From positions 7,214,917 through 7,278,916 of the forward strand of contig NC_052102.1 in assembly GCF_012273895.1 (NCBI RefSeq): a DNA stretch of 64,000 bases, given 5' to 3'. This document shows positions 50,301-58,795 of this stretch, one piece after another. Under the pieces are notes generated by a model that was not told the origin of the DNA, ran no database searches, and worked only from the letters and a program-made list of their open reading frames with translations. Positions within the stretch are counted from its first letter, which is position 1. The number at the start of each line of letters is the position of its first letter. A program made the position numbers and the translations under genes. Source of the DNA: Zerene cesonia. Taxonomy: Eukaryota; Arthropoda; Insecta; Lepidoptera; Pieridae.

Positions 50301-53300
50301 GATTCGAAATTCAAATGTAATATTTTTTTATAATTAAGTGTAACAGTATTTATGGCCAGACTAAGTATAACAATGCCTTTGTTTCCCCTATATCCTATAA
50401 TAACACGACAATCTTTTTATAGCTATGTGTCTGGTGTTCAGTTTTTTTAAACGTATTTTGTCATAAGTAAGTTGTATCACTAGGTGGCGCGATTGTCGCG
50501 TCAAGCTGGGGAGGAAGGGGCGGAACGGAGAAGAGTAGAGAATGAGAAAAAGGAACTTCAAGAGAACCTTCTAGAAATATCGGCGGACCTTGAAAAGGCG
50601 AAACAGAATCTTGCTAATAGTGAAGCAAAGGTATACATACATGAGTTTGTACCTTCTCGTTTTTATAAAAGTGCAATAAGAAGTGCAGTTTTTGTGATTG
50701 TTCCTGAGATTAGCGCATTCAAACAAACTCATACACTTTATATTAATTTTATAGATTGATCTTTATCCACTTGTAAACAAATAAAACATAATTTGTGAGT
50801 CTAGTTACTAAAACAGTACTATCATATATATAATAGTAAAAATTCATTTGCACACACCATTATTGGCAGATACTTTAATATTCACCAAATAAAACTTCCT
50901 AAATGCTACTATTTTTCTTTCTTCAATCGAAACAATCTAGCTGGTTCTGATATAAAATAAGGTGTTTTTGAGTTTGTACACTAAATTTGTCTGGGTTGAA
51001 CAAACTCCCGAACCGATGGTTTACAAAGATCACTAACCGAAAACACAGTTTTCAAGACAATAAAGACATTCCACACACTATTCCCTACACAATAAATCGT
51101 AGCCATAACCCACTCCCAACTTCAAAGATAGAAATTAACTCACGAACAAGTTTTCATGAATGAATAAGTGTTGAATGTGAGTTTGAGCGGCACTAACTGG
51201 CCAGGTGGTGCGACTGAACGGCGAGGTGCACTCGCTGGCCATGGAGGTGAAGACGCTGCGGGCAGCGGCGGCCGGCGCCTCCGTGAGTTCCAGCCTCTAC
51301 AGCATTTAGACCACCGCTGTATAATCTTTACGACAATTCTATTAAAGACTTTACTTTTTTTAGAGGAAGCAACATTTTTGACTAGGGTGTTTTTGTTTAT
51401 GAGGGTAGTTGTGTAGTTGTCACCTAATGTGCGAGTGGCTCGATCTGGGGTGAAGTCTTTAATTCGGATTGCAGTTTGATGGATTATGTGTACTTCGGGA
51501 GTTTAGCGTTTGTAATGTGTGAACTCGGTAAATTTGTTACTTACACGGGTAATCATTTGTACTATGAAAGCCTATATGATTTAGAAGGAAAATTTAAAAG
51601 CTAAGTGCAAATAAATCGTTTCTTTTTAAATATTATTATATATTTCCATTTTTCATGTAGAAGCAAATGAGATGTTGTTTCATATTAGTTTTGACTTTCT
51701 TAAAACTGTATATGATTATAATTACTTAGTTATTTTTTTATGCAAGTGGTTTATTTACGAATTACATTAGATTGTTAAAAAATCGCTTGTAAAAAAGCAA
51801 TTAGTGGTAGCATTTGAGTAAAATCACGCCGTCCTTTGTATACATTCCTATTTATAGTTCATATTTTTTCTTAAAAATGTAAAAGTAATAAAGAAGGAGT
51901 TCTTATAATTTTAATGAATTTAAAATGTAGCCTTCGTTTTGGTTACATAGATTTTTTTAGTTTATTTTTAAATGCATGTATTTTATACGTTATTCTTTAT
52001 TCGATATAGTAGGCTTTGCTTATTTGAGTAATTATGATTTACTGTTTTTATTATTTTAATTACTTTTATCTAGTCTTAAAAGATAACTAATATATTTAAT
52101 TACATATTCTGTTTTTTTTTTGGCTTATGCTAAGTGCAATACGAACCTAGCACTTTATAAGAATATATTTACAAAATAGCTCTTATTATACACAAATATT
52201 TAAGGAGTCAGAAATGTACTTTAATATGGATAAAAATGATTTGATTTTAGGTTGTCTTTGTTTTCACAACGCTTTGTTTTGTTCACGCTGTAGTAAACAT
52301 ATTATATGTAATTGTTTTATCTTGATAGAAGCAATGGAGATAAGTTGTTATGTACACATCACGTGAGCTATCGTATATCTTTAAAGTGTTTTGTAATATC
52401 GATGACAAAAGTGCTAGACGTGATTAAAATAAGAACATATTTTTGCATTCTGAGTAAGTTTTAATTCGTATATTCGTGATGAAATAAAAATATAAAATTT
52501 AATTATGTTAGCGCTTATGACTTTTTGTTTTTAGTTGTGTTTATTTTTTAATAAATTTTGTTTTACACACTGTTTTTTTATTCTCTTTTGCATATCACAG
52601 CCGTATAGTATTTAATGCCTGTTTTTTATGTTTTTGTAACTAACACTCACCCTTTAAAAGTTCTTTTGGTGTTGTAATGTTAAATGTTGCATGCTGTAAG
52701 CACTTAATATAGCAAAGAAATTTATTAGTTGGGAAGGCAGTTAAAGTTATGATATTAGTAAAAGATCGTCAAACTAATTAAATATAACAACAAAGTTAAC
52801 TTTGTTTGATGAAAATGTTTTAAGTTAATACTTGTTCAACATATATAAAGCTGTGATTATTAATAATAGATACGAACTAAAGTTTTACTTATACCCGTTA
52901 AAGATATGCCATATTGTAGGACAAAACTATGGAACTAGAGAGCCGTATTCAAGAACTGACGAATGAAAACAGAGAATTGGTAAAAGCGCTCGAAGACGAA
53001 CGGACCCTTGTACAGATATTGAAAGAGAAAATCGAAAAGTCAAACAGTTTATCTGATGAGCAGAAGGCCGAGGTGAATCACCTGAATTCTATGATGACAG
53101 ACATGCAGCATGATTACATCGATATACAGAGGAAGTTGGATAAGTAAGTATCTGTTTATTTATCATTAATGTTATCTTTAACATAACAATTATGTGATTA
53201 ATCACTTGGTATGAATTTATCAATTTCGCCTAACACATAAAAGGATAGCAATTTTTGCGATGAACGAATTTTATTTTATATTAAAATTAGGTGTTATAAT

Positions 53301-54941
53301 TTTACTTTGCTTATATAAGTTAATAAAAAAAATCATTTAGCTACTTCTTTAGTCTTTTTTAGTCTTGTAAGAACCATAATTCATCAGAATCGGAATTAAT
53401 TAAAAATGAGAAATAAATAGAACCTCCTCAAAGACACCCCTAGTGCAAGTGCCGATAAATACAAATTCTTTAATAATTCAATGTATTCCTCGATACAAAT
53501 CTCCACACCAAACCACAATCATAATTGCAAATTAATGAATAATTCACCGTGCAAGGCCATTGGTTAAAAAGTGAAATTGTGTTTGCACTACTGAATTGTG
53601 GAATATATTTCAGAGAAAAGCGGGAAAAGGACGAGGTGCTATTACGAAACGCGCAGATCTCACAGAATGTGGAAAAGAGTTTGTGCAACGTTAGATTCCT
53701 GGAGTCGGAAGTCGTAGACTTGAAGTCTAAAATCACCGAGTTGGAGGCAATCATAGCGCAGCATAAAGAGGTACGGTGTTGCAAAAAATTGGCAAGGAAA
53801 TTACAATAGCGTTGATTTCTTTTTTTACGTTTAAAAATTTATCGATTGACATTTGTTTCGAATGCTGTAAATATACATACCGCCCATATTTTTTTTTATA
53901 TAAAAACGCAATATATAAATACCGATATTTTGAACACTTCCAGAATCAAGCAGAATGTATGTTGATAAAAGAAAATGAAGAAGCTAGAAATAAAACAATA
54001 GAGGAACTCAAGACGCGAATAGAAACAATCGCTGACAACGAGTCCACACTTAAAAAGACTATACAAGACTTAGAGGCTGAAATCTGTGATAGAAATAAGG
54101 TATGGGAAACTTGTATGATTTAATTTATCGGTTTTTTAAAGTAAATTCAAAATAAAAGCAAAAATGCATGATATCTTGTTAATTGAGAAAATATTTGCAG
54201 AAAATTAAAACATTAGATAATAGAATATCTGATATGAAAAAGACACTACAGCGTGAGTTACAAAGCAGTAAATCAGATCTGACGTCGGCTGAAGAGCAGG
54301 ATATTAGTAGACGGTGAGTGGCCTCTACGAATGGGATTTTACTTTTTTTAACCCCCGAACTCCCCTATTCACACAGGTACGGGTGCTATAAGTGTGACGT
54401 GTATGTCTTTGGCATAGTAGCCGATGAACCGATTATGATGAAAATGTGGAACATCTTGTCGGAAACAGACGGACTTTTAATAAACGCAAAATGTATTTTT
54501 CTGAACCGCCACGTCTTTTACCCGCAGTCGCCATATTATCCCTTAATTTTATTACATTACTAGCTGCGCCCCGCGGTTTCACCCGCGTAAGTCCGTATCC
54601 CGGAATATCGGGATAAAAAGTTCATCTGCGTACAAAATTACATTGCAACCGGTTCAGTAGTTTTTACGTGAAAGAGCAACAAACACACACACATCCTTAC
54701 AAACTTTCGCATTTATAATATTAGTAGGATTAGTAGGATGTATAAAATATTCGGTATCATAAACCACAGGTACCTGAAGCACGTGGTGCTCCGGTTCCTC
54801 ACGGGGCGCGAGCTGGAGGCGCGGCAGCTGACGCGCGCGCTCGCCGCGCTGCTGCGCCTCAGCGCGCACGAGGAGGCGCTGCTGCGCGCCGCGCTGCCCG
54901 CGCGCGCCGCCCGCGCCGCCTGGCTGCCGCTCAGCACGTGA
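44189..54941 (+). CDS. Golgin-97 (GOLGA1)-type GRIP-domain golgin
   Basis: Golgin-97 is a coiled-coil tether of the trans-Golgi network, recruited by ARL1-GTP through its C-terminal GRIP domain and active in endosome-to-Golgi traffic. Thirteen exons were assembled by matching phases. The N-terminus, MFASLKSKIKEETGSD, matches the conserved MFAxLKxKIxEET start of the family. The middle exons are charged coiled coil, and exon 12 (TLQRELQ) parallels the human segment before the GRIP domain. The last exon encodes YLKHVVLRFLTGRE and the rest of the GRIP domain, including the conserved tyrosine. Visible coding length is about 618 residues against about 767 in human as I recall, and one exon could be hidden in the gap at 49297-50296. 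Confidence 0.92.
44409..44456 (+). CDS. Golgin exon 2
   Basis: The acceptor is AATTTACAG and the donor GAT|GTAAGT. The 48 nt are phase 0/0 and encode STTSPSSSGQADSTSD, a Ser-rich spacer after the N-terminal helix. Confidence 0.85.
44599..44770 (+). CDS. Golgin exon 3
   Basis: The acceptor is TTATTACAG and the donor CAAG|GTATAT. The 172 nt leave in phase 1. The encoded LSDRTGG motif is followed by the first coiled coil (QQQYATQLEEKLRDRDLYWE). Confidence 0.9.
44771..45045 (+). repeat. Intronic LINE ORF 3' end remnant
   Basis: At about 44830-44935 the sequence reads, in one frame with stops, MQAASDWLGWKSLREAFV. This resembles the C-terminus of RTE-type LINE proteins. It lies just after golgin exon 3 and creates a longer open frame that is not golgin coding sequence. 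The limits are approximate. Confidence 0.5.
45860..45923 (+). CDS. Possible alternative first exon of the golgin gene
   Basis: The ATG at 45860 (CAACCATGT) opens 21 codons starting MSTLNESFAGKAFSF, then LKKRSQ. They leave in phase 1 at a strong donor, CAAG|GTAAGG, exactly the phase accepted by exon 4. Used as an internal exon after exon 3 it would hit a stop upstream of the ATG, so it fits only as a start exon. Phase agreement alone has a one-in-three chance of being accidental. Confidence 0.35.
46026..46183 (+). CDS. Golgin exon 4
   Basis: The acceptor is ATATTTAAAG and the donor ACA|GTGAGA. The 158 nt enter in phase 1 and leave in phase 0. They encode coiled coil: EEAVAAQTVARTAQAEASKA and onward to AQDRLDILT. 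Confidence 0.9.
46376..46485 (+). repeat. tRNA-derived SINE, copy 1
   Basis: The head reads TTGGCCGAGAGGCTAGGCG (D-arm and A-box-like) and GCAGGTTCGAATCCTGC (perfect 5-bp T-arm with B box), then CTCGTGAT. The conserved tail is TTTTTCTATTCTTTCAAAAT. Related copies lie at 55611-55690 and 59806-59918. The class II tRNA shape suggests a Ser- or Leu-type origin. It is not a functional tRNA: the acceptor stem does not pair and the anticodon arm is irregular. Confidence 0.8.
46590..46815 (+). repeat. Interspersed repeat in golgin intron 4
   Basis: The phrases AACTCAAGATCGGCTAAACC, ATAGTTTTTATCCCGGAAAT, AACGCCCCGAGTCTATC and TTACCCGTGACTACGCGAGC, ending GCTGGCGGAATGCTAGT, resemble a common lepidopteran repeat. 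A diverged relative lies at 62690-62895 (shared ATAGTTTTTATCCCGGAAAT). Confidence 0.7.
47000..47165 (-). repeat. Interspersed repeat, TTAGATAGCCC family, copy in golgin intron 4
   Basis: The minus strand contains the phrases CAGTGTTAGATAGCCCATTT and TATTGTGGAAGGCTATATG. The same family is on the plus strand at 61605-61745, and a fragment is at 50640-50750. Confidence 0.75.
47260..47422 (+). CDS. Golgin exon 5 (GC-rich)
   Basis: The acceptor is TATGAATAG and the donor GACG|GTGAGT. The 163 nt enter in phase 0 and leave in phase 1. They encode EEVEQSRREWVRERAELTAA and further coiled coil to HHVHDD. The exon is very GC-rich in contrast to the AT-rich neighbours, so its antisense frame is open too, but that is a composition effect. 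Confidence 0.88.
47490..47660 (+). repeat. Interspersed repeat in golgin intron 5
   Basis: The phrases TGATCTATCAACGCATAACC, GGACGGATTGGGCTGAAATT and GGGCATGCAGATAAATG, with a CCCCAAGGGGATAAAATAGG block, resemble a common lepidopteran repeat family. Confidence 0.6.
48022..48077. repeat. Perfect 25-bp inverted repeat with 6-base loop
   Basis: The left arm, 48022-48046, starts CAATCAGTTATTTGAG. The right arm, 48053-48077, is its exact reverse complement. The loop is AAGCAC. It lies in golgin intron 5, about 90 bp before a hAT MITE. The transcript would fold into a 25-bp hairpin. Confidence 0.95.
48170..48328. mobile_element. hAT-type MITE with terminal inverted repeats and 8-bp target-site duplication
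   Basis: The element at 48178-48320 (143 bp) has 14-bp perfect terminal inverted repeats, CAGTGGCGTAGCTA. It is flanked by direct copies of AACAAACA at 48170-48177 and 48321-48328. An 8-bp duplication and CAG...CTG termini are typical of hAT elements. It has no coding capacity. An internal GCACCAGGGCCC occurs twice. Confidence 0.92.
48389..48540 (+). CDS. Golgin exon 6
   Basis: The acceptor is TTCCTTACAG and the donor CAG|GTTTGT. The 152 nt enter in phase 1 and leave in phase 0. The encoded ADYDRVCRERAVLSRQLQEA and TSWSAQIAALETQ are coiled coil. Confidence 0.9.
48541..49296 (+). other. Golgin intron 6, left part
   Basis: This is AT-rich intron with no exon seen. A GAT microsatellite is at about 48874-48890. 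It ends at the third scaffold gap. Confidence 0.7.
49297..50296. other. Assembly gap of exactly 1000 N
   Basis: The gap lies between golgin exons 6 and 7. Exon 6 ends and exon 7 begins in phase 0, so a phase-0 exon could be missing here without disturbing the frame. Confidence 0.99.
50484..50630 (+). CDS. Golgin exon 7
   Basis: The acceptor is TATCACTAG and the donor AAG|GTATAC. The 147 nt are phase 0/0. The encoded RRRVENEKKELQENLLEISA and DLEKAKQNLANSEAK are a strongly predicted coiled coil. Confidence 0.9.
50640..50750 (-). repeat. Fragment of the TTAGATAGCCC-family repeat
   Basis: On the plus strand TTCCTGAGATTAGCGCATTC and AAACAAACTCATA match the reverse complement of the 61605-61745 element (GAACGCACTAATCTCAGGAA). 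It is truncated. Confidence 0.5.
51205..51282 (+). CDS. Golgin exon 8
   Basis: The branch-like CACTAAC is followed by acceptor TGGCCAG; the donor is TCC|GTGAGT. The 78 nt are phase 0/0 and encode 26 residues (VVRLNGEVHSLAMEVKTLRA then AAAGAS). It is short and GC-rich; the splice borders and phase support it. Confidence 0.8.
51283..52919 (+). other. Golgin intron 8
   Basis: This is a long AT-rich intron. No coding exon, repeat family or RNA gene was recognised. Confidence 0.7.
52920..53143 (+). CDS. Golgin exon 9
   Basis: The acceptor is ATATTGTAG and the donor AA|GTAAGT. The 224 nt enter in phase 0 and leave in phase 2. They encode a long coiled coil, MELESRIQELTNENRELVKA and onward to YIDIQRKLD. 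Confidence 0.92.
53614..53770 (+). CDS. Golgin exon 10
   Basis: The acceptor is ATATTTCAG and the donor GAG|GTACGG. The 157 nt enter in phase 2 and leave in phase 0. The encoded EKREKDEVLLRNAQISQNVE to ELEAIIAQHKE is coiled coil. Confidence 0.92.
53944..54099 (+). CDS. Golgin exon 11
   Basis: The acceptor is CACTTCCAG and the donor AAG|GTATGG. The 156 nt are phase 0/0. The encoded NQAECMLIKENEEARNKTIE to DLEAEICDRNK is coiled coil. Confidence 0.92.
54201..54313 (+). CDS. Golgin exon 12
   Basis: The acceptor is ATATTTGCAG and the donor GACG|GTGAGT. The 113 nt enter in phase 0 and leave in phase 2. The encoded KIKTLDNRISDMKKTLQREL parallels human golgin-97 (MLELRKTLQKEL), then SSKSDLTSAEEQDISR. 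Confidence 0.92.
54560..54739 (+). repeat. Interspersed repeat, CTAGCTGCGCC family, copy 2, in golgin intron 12
   Basis: It starts CTAGCTGCGCCCCGCGGTTT and has AATATCGGGATAAAAAGTT, GGTTCAGTAGTTTTTACGTG and CTTACAAACTTTCGCATTT. It ends with a doubled ATTAGTAGGAT, only 30 bases before the GRIP exon. It is internally shorter than copy 1 at 42007. Confidence 0.8.
54770..54941 (+). CDS. Golgin exon 13: GRIP domain and stop
   Basis: The acceptor is AACCACAG and the 172 nt enter in phase 2. The encoded YLKHVVLRFLTGRELEARQL, followed by TRALAALLRLSAHEEALLRA, aligns with the golgin-97 GRIP domain (YLKHVVLKFM...). The conserved Tyr that contacts ARL1 is the first residue after the junction. The stop TGA is at 54939-54941. 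The exon is extremely GC-rich and Ala/Arg/Leu-biased. The residues before the Tyr read ISRR where vertebrates have INFE. Confidence 0.93.
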
Positions 54942-55610
54942 GCTGCCGCGCGCCTGCGACACGGAGCGGGGGGAGGTGTGTAGCAGTTCTGTGCTCTTAC
55001 CTTAATTGGTGGGACCTACCCCCCTGGCTTTGGCATGACTAGGACTGAGCCCCGCCTGTTTATAGTGGCGATGAGTTTTTTGAGCTCGAGACGTGTGACT
55101 CACGTGGTCCCTTTGCTTAGAGACTTGTATGATATGCTACGGTTATCGCGGAATGTGCGCAATATTACTGGGACTTTTTGTTGTGTAGAGTAGTGATGCA
55201 GTCTGATGTTTCATGTCTGTATACTTGGCTAAATCGTCCCACAATCCAGCCTTAAATCAACAATGGAACAGGGCTATACATTACACGTAAGCAATGTGGC
55301 TAGCATCGTACTTATCACGTGCACTCTAGGATAAGACCTCGTGTAAAATAATAAATGTAAACGAGAAATCGTTTCTCTCAACACTTAAATTTTGCAGATG
55401 GCCATTTTGGCAATAAAGTTAAACATTAGCAATTTTTTTAATTTCTACATTATTGCGTAGATATATATTTACTTTCTATTACTTTTTCATTCCATCATGC
55501 AAGATAAATTATTATAACACAAGAAATTGATAACAAAGTAAGTAATTCAAAGAGATTTAAGCATAGGACACGAACACGAATATATAGACGTATAGAACAC
55601 GAAACTAAAG

Positions 55611-55690
55611 TGGTTGCGAGATCAAGCGTTGCTAGGGTTTGAATTCCGCCGCGTGATCGATTTTTTTATTTTCTTTAAAAACTTCTCAAA
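55611..55690 (+). repeat. tRNA-derived SINE, decayed copy 2
   Basis: GCGTTGCTAGGGTTTGAATT, CCGCCGCGTGATC and a T-rich tail with ATTTTCTTTAAAAACTTCTC match the other two copies. Part of the anticodon and variable region is deleted and the B box is mutated. Confidence 0.65.
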
Positions 55691-57329
55691 TACAATATAA
55701 TTCCAAAATTTATAATTATTTTTATCCTCATCAGTCCATCGTAATATATCAGTAATAAGACACATACAATACAATACTTTCTGTAAACATACATAGAGCT
55801 ATCAACGTGTTTACGATACTATGTATGGTTAGTGGTACTATTTTGTAATGATAAAAACAGTATTCAAAACAGTTTTTGCACTGTTTTAAAGGAACAAGAA
55901 GAAATGCTTATTATTATTAAGCCTAGTATTAAAAGTCTAGATGTTTACGCACGCGCAATGTTATTGCGCTCTAATTTTACATTGGCATATATTTATCAGT
56001 ATTTTTATGTTTTGTAATGTTACAAAATGTATGTATATATTTGCGTTGTGTTTAAGGTTCGATTGTGTATGAAAAAAAATCGTATTCAAATTCGATTGGC
56101 ATATTTTCCAATATTTATAAAATAAAATACAAGCCAGCTGATCTATAAGATGAAAATACATTTATTTAATTATGTTAAATAAAATATATAATGTTCACTC
56201 GTCATTTATGTGAATTATTTATTCGGTTATTTGGAAGGTTTCGTTTTGTTCCACGTTGTTTACGTATGAGTTTATTTTTACAATATTATAGTTACATAAG
56301 TAATTTCTATTTTCTTGCAATGTATCATTCTAAATTATAAAGTTGCCTTATTATTTGCTAGTCAGAAATAAAATAATTGGAAATCCAGATGATTTTCAAG
56401 GTATTTGTATTACATACAATCTATGTTATATTTATTATAATTCTTTGATTGTATATTATGATATGATTTCCTCCTTAAACTTTGATTGTTCAACACTGTG
56501 ATATGTTTGATTTTTGCATGTCCTCTTTATGATTCTTATTGTGAAGATAAGAAATTGACAACACTGCCCCATATATAATTGATTTAAATGGATGGAAGCA
56601 ATATAGAAATAGTGATTGCTTAGTATTTTTATTTATTATATTTATTAAATATTTTCTTAGAAATAAGAAAACATTTAAAAAGGTATTATTGAAATACACA
56701 TTTATATTTTATCTTTAAAATAAAGGCACTCAAGTAAGATCTGTTAAAATTTGTACAGTAGTTGTAATCTAGTCGCAGATTTGTTAATCGAACTTTTAGT
56801 TTTATTATGTGCATAAAAATTCGCGTTTATGTTATTTTTTGTTTCTTTTTTTAACTCTCACTCACTCGCTGTTTGATTATCTCAAGTGTAAGTTTTTTAA
56901 CGATGGACGTAATCATTGATTACTGTAATGAATTTATATTGGAATGTTGTAAAAACTAACTCGAGTGTTTTAAAGATTTGTTGTATTTAAAAAATATATT
57001 TTTGTTCATTTTTTATTTCTATCATAGTAGAAAATATATTTCCAGAATTATTATAGTTTGTTTTAAATAAATAATAATGAAAAAACTTACGAATTTTATT
57101 TATGACTACTATAACTAAGGCGACTTTTGGAGCTTAAATGACACACGCATACGAGTTATCGGTTTTGACTGGCTCTGATATATACATTACACATGTACGT
57201 GGAAAATAGGTCTCCCATGAGAATACCAAGTCTATTCTACAATAAGGAATGAAAATTTGGGAGCGTGTAGTCAGTGGTGTTTATGTAAACTTTGTCGTTT
57301 TTGCTATTCGTGATAATAGTGAAAATATA

Positions 57330-57500
57330 TAATACTAGGCTGCACGCCCGGGTAGTCATTTATCGTAACTGAAACAATATAAACCATCCAATCTTTTAAG
57401 TTGGATTAAACATGCGCATGGTGCAAATATGACGTAAATCGGTCGAGCAGTTTAGGAGTCCATCGCGGACAAACATTTGAAACGCAATTAATACATTTTA
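57330..57500 (-). repeat. Interspersed repeat fragment
   Basis: The phrases AAATCGGTCGAGCAGTTTAG, GAGTCCATCGCGGACAAAC and CATGCGCATGGTGCAAATAT resemble the 3' portion of a common lepidopteran retroelement. Orientation is uncertain. Confidence 0.5.
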
Positions 57501-57639
57501 ATGATTTATTTCAGCCCGAAGTCGCCTGAAATAAATAAAAACAGATACTAGTGAACAGAAACACTCAAATGAATATAAATGATTTTCTAGCTTGCAGGTA
57601 CTGTTGTCATTTGAATAAAACAAGGATTATTTGAAAGTT

Positions 57640-58643
57640 TTTATTTACAATTTTACATTATAATTTTACGAGCAGTTTGGTACATTTTGGTACAACAATG
57701 CGGGCCTTGTATCAAGGCACCATTTGCCGTTAATTCTTGTACACAACAATTTCAAGACTTCGATAAAACTTCAAATGCCATATTAATTACTACAAGTGTA
57801 ATTTACAAACATTTCAATTAATTATATTATATGAGTCAGAAACGAAAATATCATTAAGGAACACTAAGAATATACGACTAGAATCGGAATGTTACCTATG
57901 ATGTTCTCTACTAAGGTGCTTATGGTTTTCATAAAGAATATCCCCAACTATTGACTCTAGATTATATTAAATAGACATTATTAATATTCAAACAAATTTT
58001 GCTAATTTTCACATTAATTAAAAATATCACGACGCCACATGATGTGTACAAGTTATAAGATCCTTAATATATCCTTGTTAATGCTTGTACACGTGTGTAA
58101 TTTTTAATTTAAGAATCGGTTGATCTCTTTATATTCCTATCCGTAACCCCTCTTATTGTCTGTCGTTACCGATTTACTGCCTTTAACACTATTTTCTTTA
58201 TCTACACGGCCACTCGCTTATTTCGCAAATACAACGAGCAGCCACCATACAAAGTTGCAATAAAACATACACCAAACGAAAACCTTAAAATTGCATAATG
58301 TTACCCGACACGCAAACCAGTTTGCCATACCTTTTAAAACGAACCCACTTAAAAATAACAGCACTCCTAACTAGAGCGTTACATCACAGATGAATTTCCC
58401 ACGCGGGTCTTTTATACATCTGAGCTATGCAAAACAAAAAAAAAATCTTTTTAAACGCGCTTGACCATTTTGAACAGCACAAACACTTCTCCCACGCACC
58501 TGCTGCGATGACCATACGTCCGGACAACTAAAGACGACAATAATTTTCCTAAAACAGCTAAACCGCGACCCTTGGGGGGCTAAGTGAAAATGCATAAATT
58601 TCGATATTTATATTATAATTTTAGCTAAGCTCAGGGTGTCCGC
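57640..58643 (-). other. Probable 3' UTR of the FATP gene
   Basis: The stretch lies directly after the FATP stop on the minus strand. It has no recognisable repeat or exon. Reverse-complement AATAAA hexamers occur near 57635 and could end the transcript. Extent is inferred. Confidence 0.45.
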
Positions 58644-58795
58644 CTACAGCTTGGTCCGGCCGCTGCAGATGTCGCTGAAGAGCTGCGAGGTGACCGGCAC
58701 GAAGTGCGCGCCGCTGCGGAAGTACAGCGGGTCCTTGATCACGTCCGGGTCGAAGCCCTCCTTCTGGTACTGCAGTTTCTTTAGTTTGAACGTGC
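58644..58795 (-). CDS. FATP last exon with stop
   Basis: The minus-strand acceptor is TTGTTTGCAG. The first two bases finish a Ser codon, then TFKLKKLQYQKEGFDPDVIK and DPLYFRSGAHFVPV to ICSGRTKL, stop TAG (58644-58646). The KxxLxxEGFDP block is diagnostic of FATP C-termini. Confidence 0.93.

Larger units (their letters stand above)
54942..57640 (+). other. Golgin 3' UTR and intergenic space to the convergent FATP gene
   Basis: This is AT-rich with no coding exon on either strand. Candidate polyadenylation hexamers include AATAAATG near 55349. It contains the decayed SINE at 55611-55690 and a repeat fragment at about 57330-57500. Confidence 0.6.

Noticed and set aside
49268..50320. Open frames of about 350 residues on both strands across the third gap
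   Set aside because: They consist almost wholly of N. No coding evidence.
54314..54769. A missing small exon encoding the residues before the GRIP tyrosine
   Set aside because: Exon 12 and exon 13 join in phase (2/2), and ISRR-Tyr aligns with INFE-Tyr of vertebrates, so no extra exon is needed.
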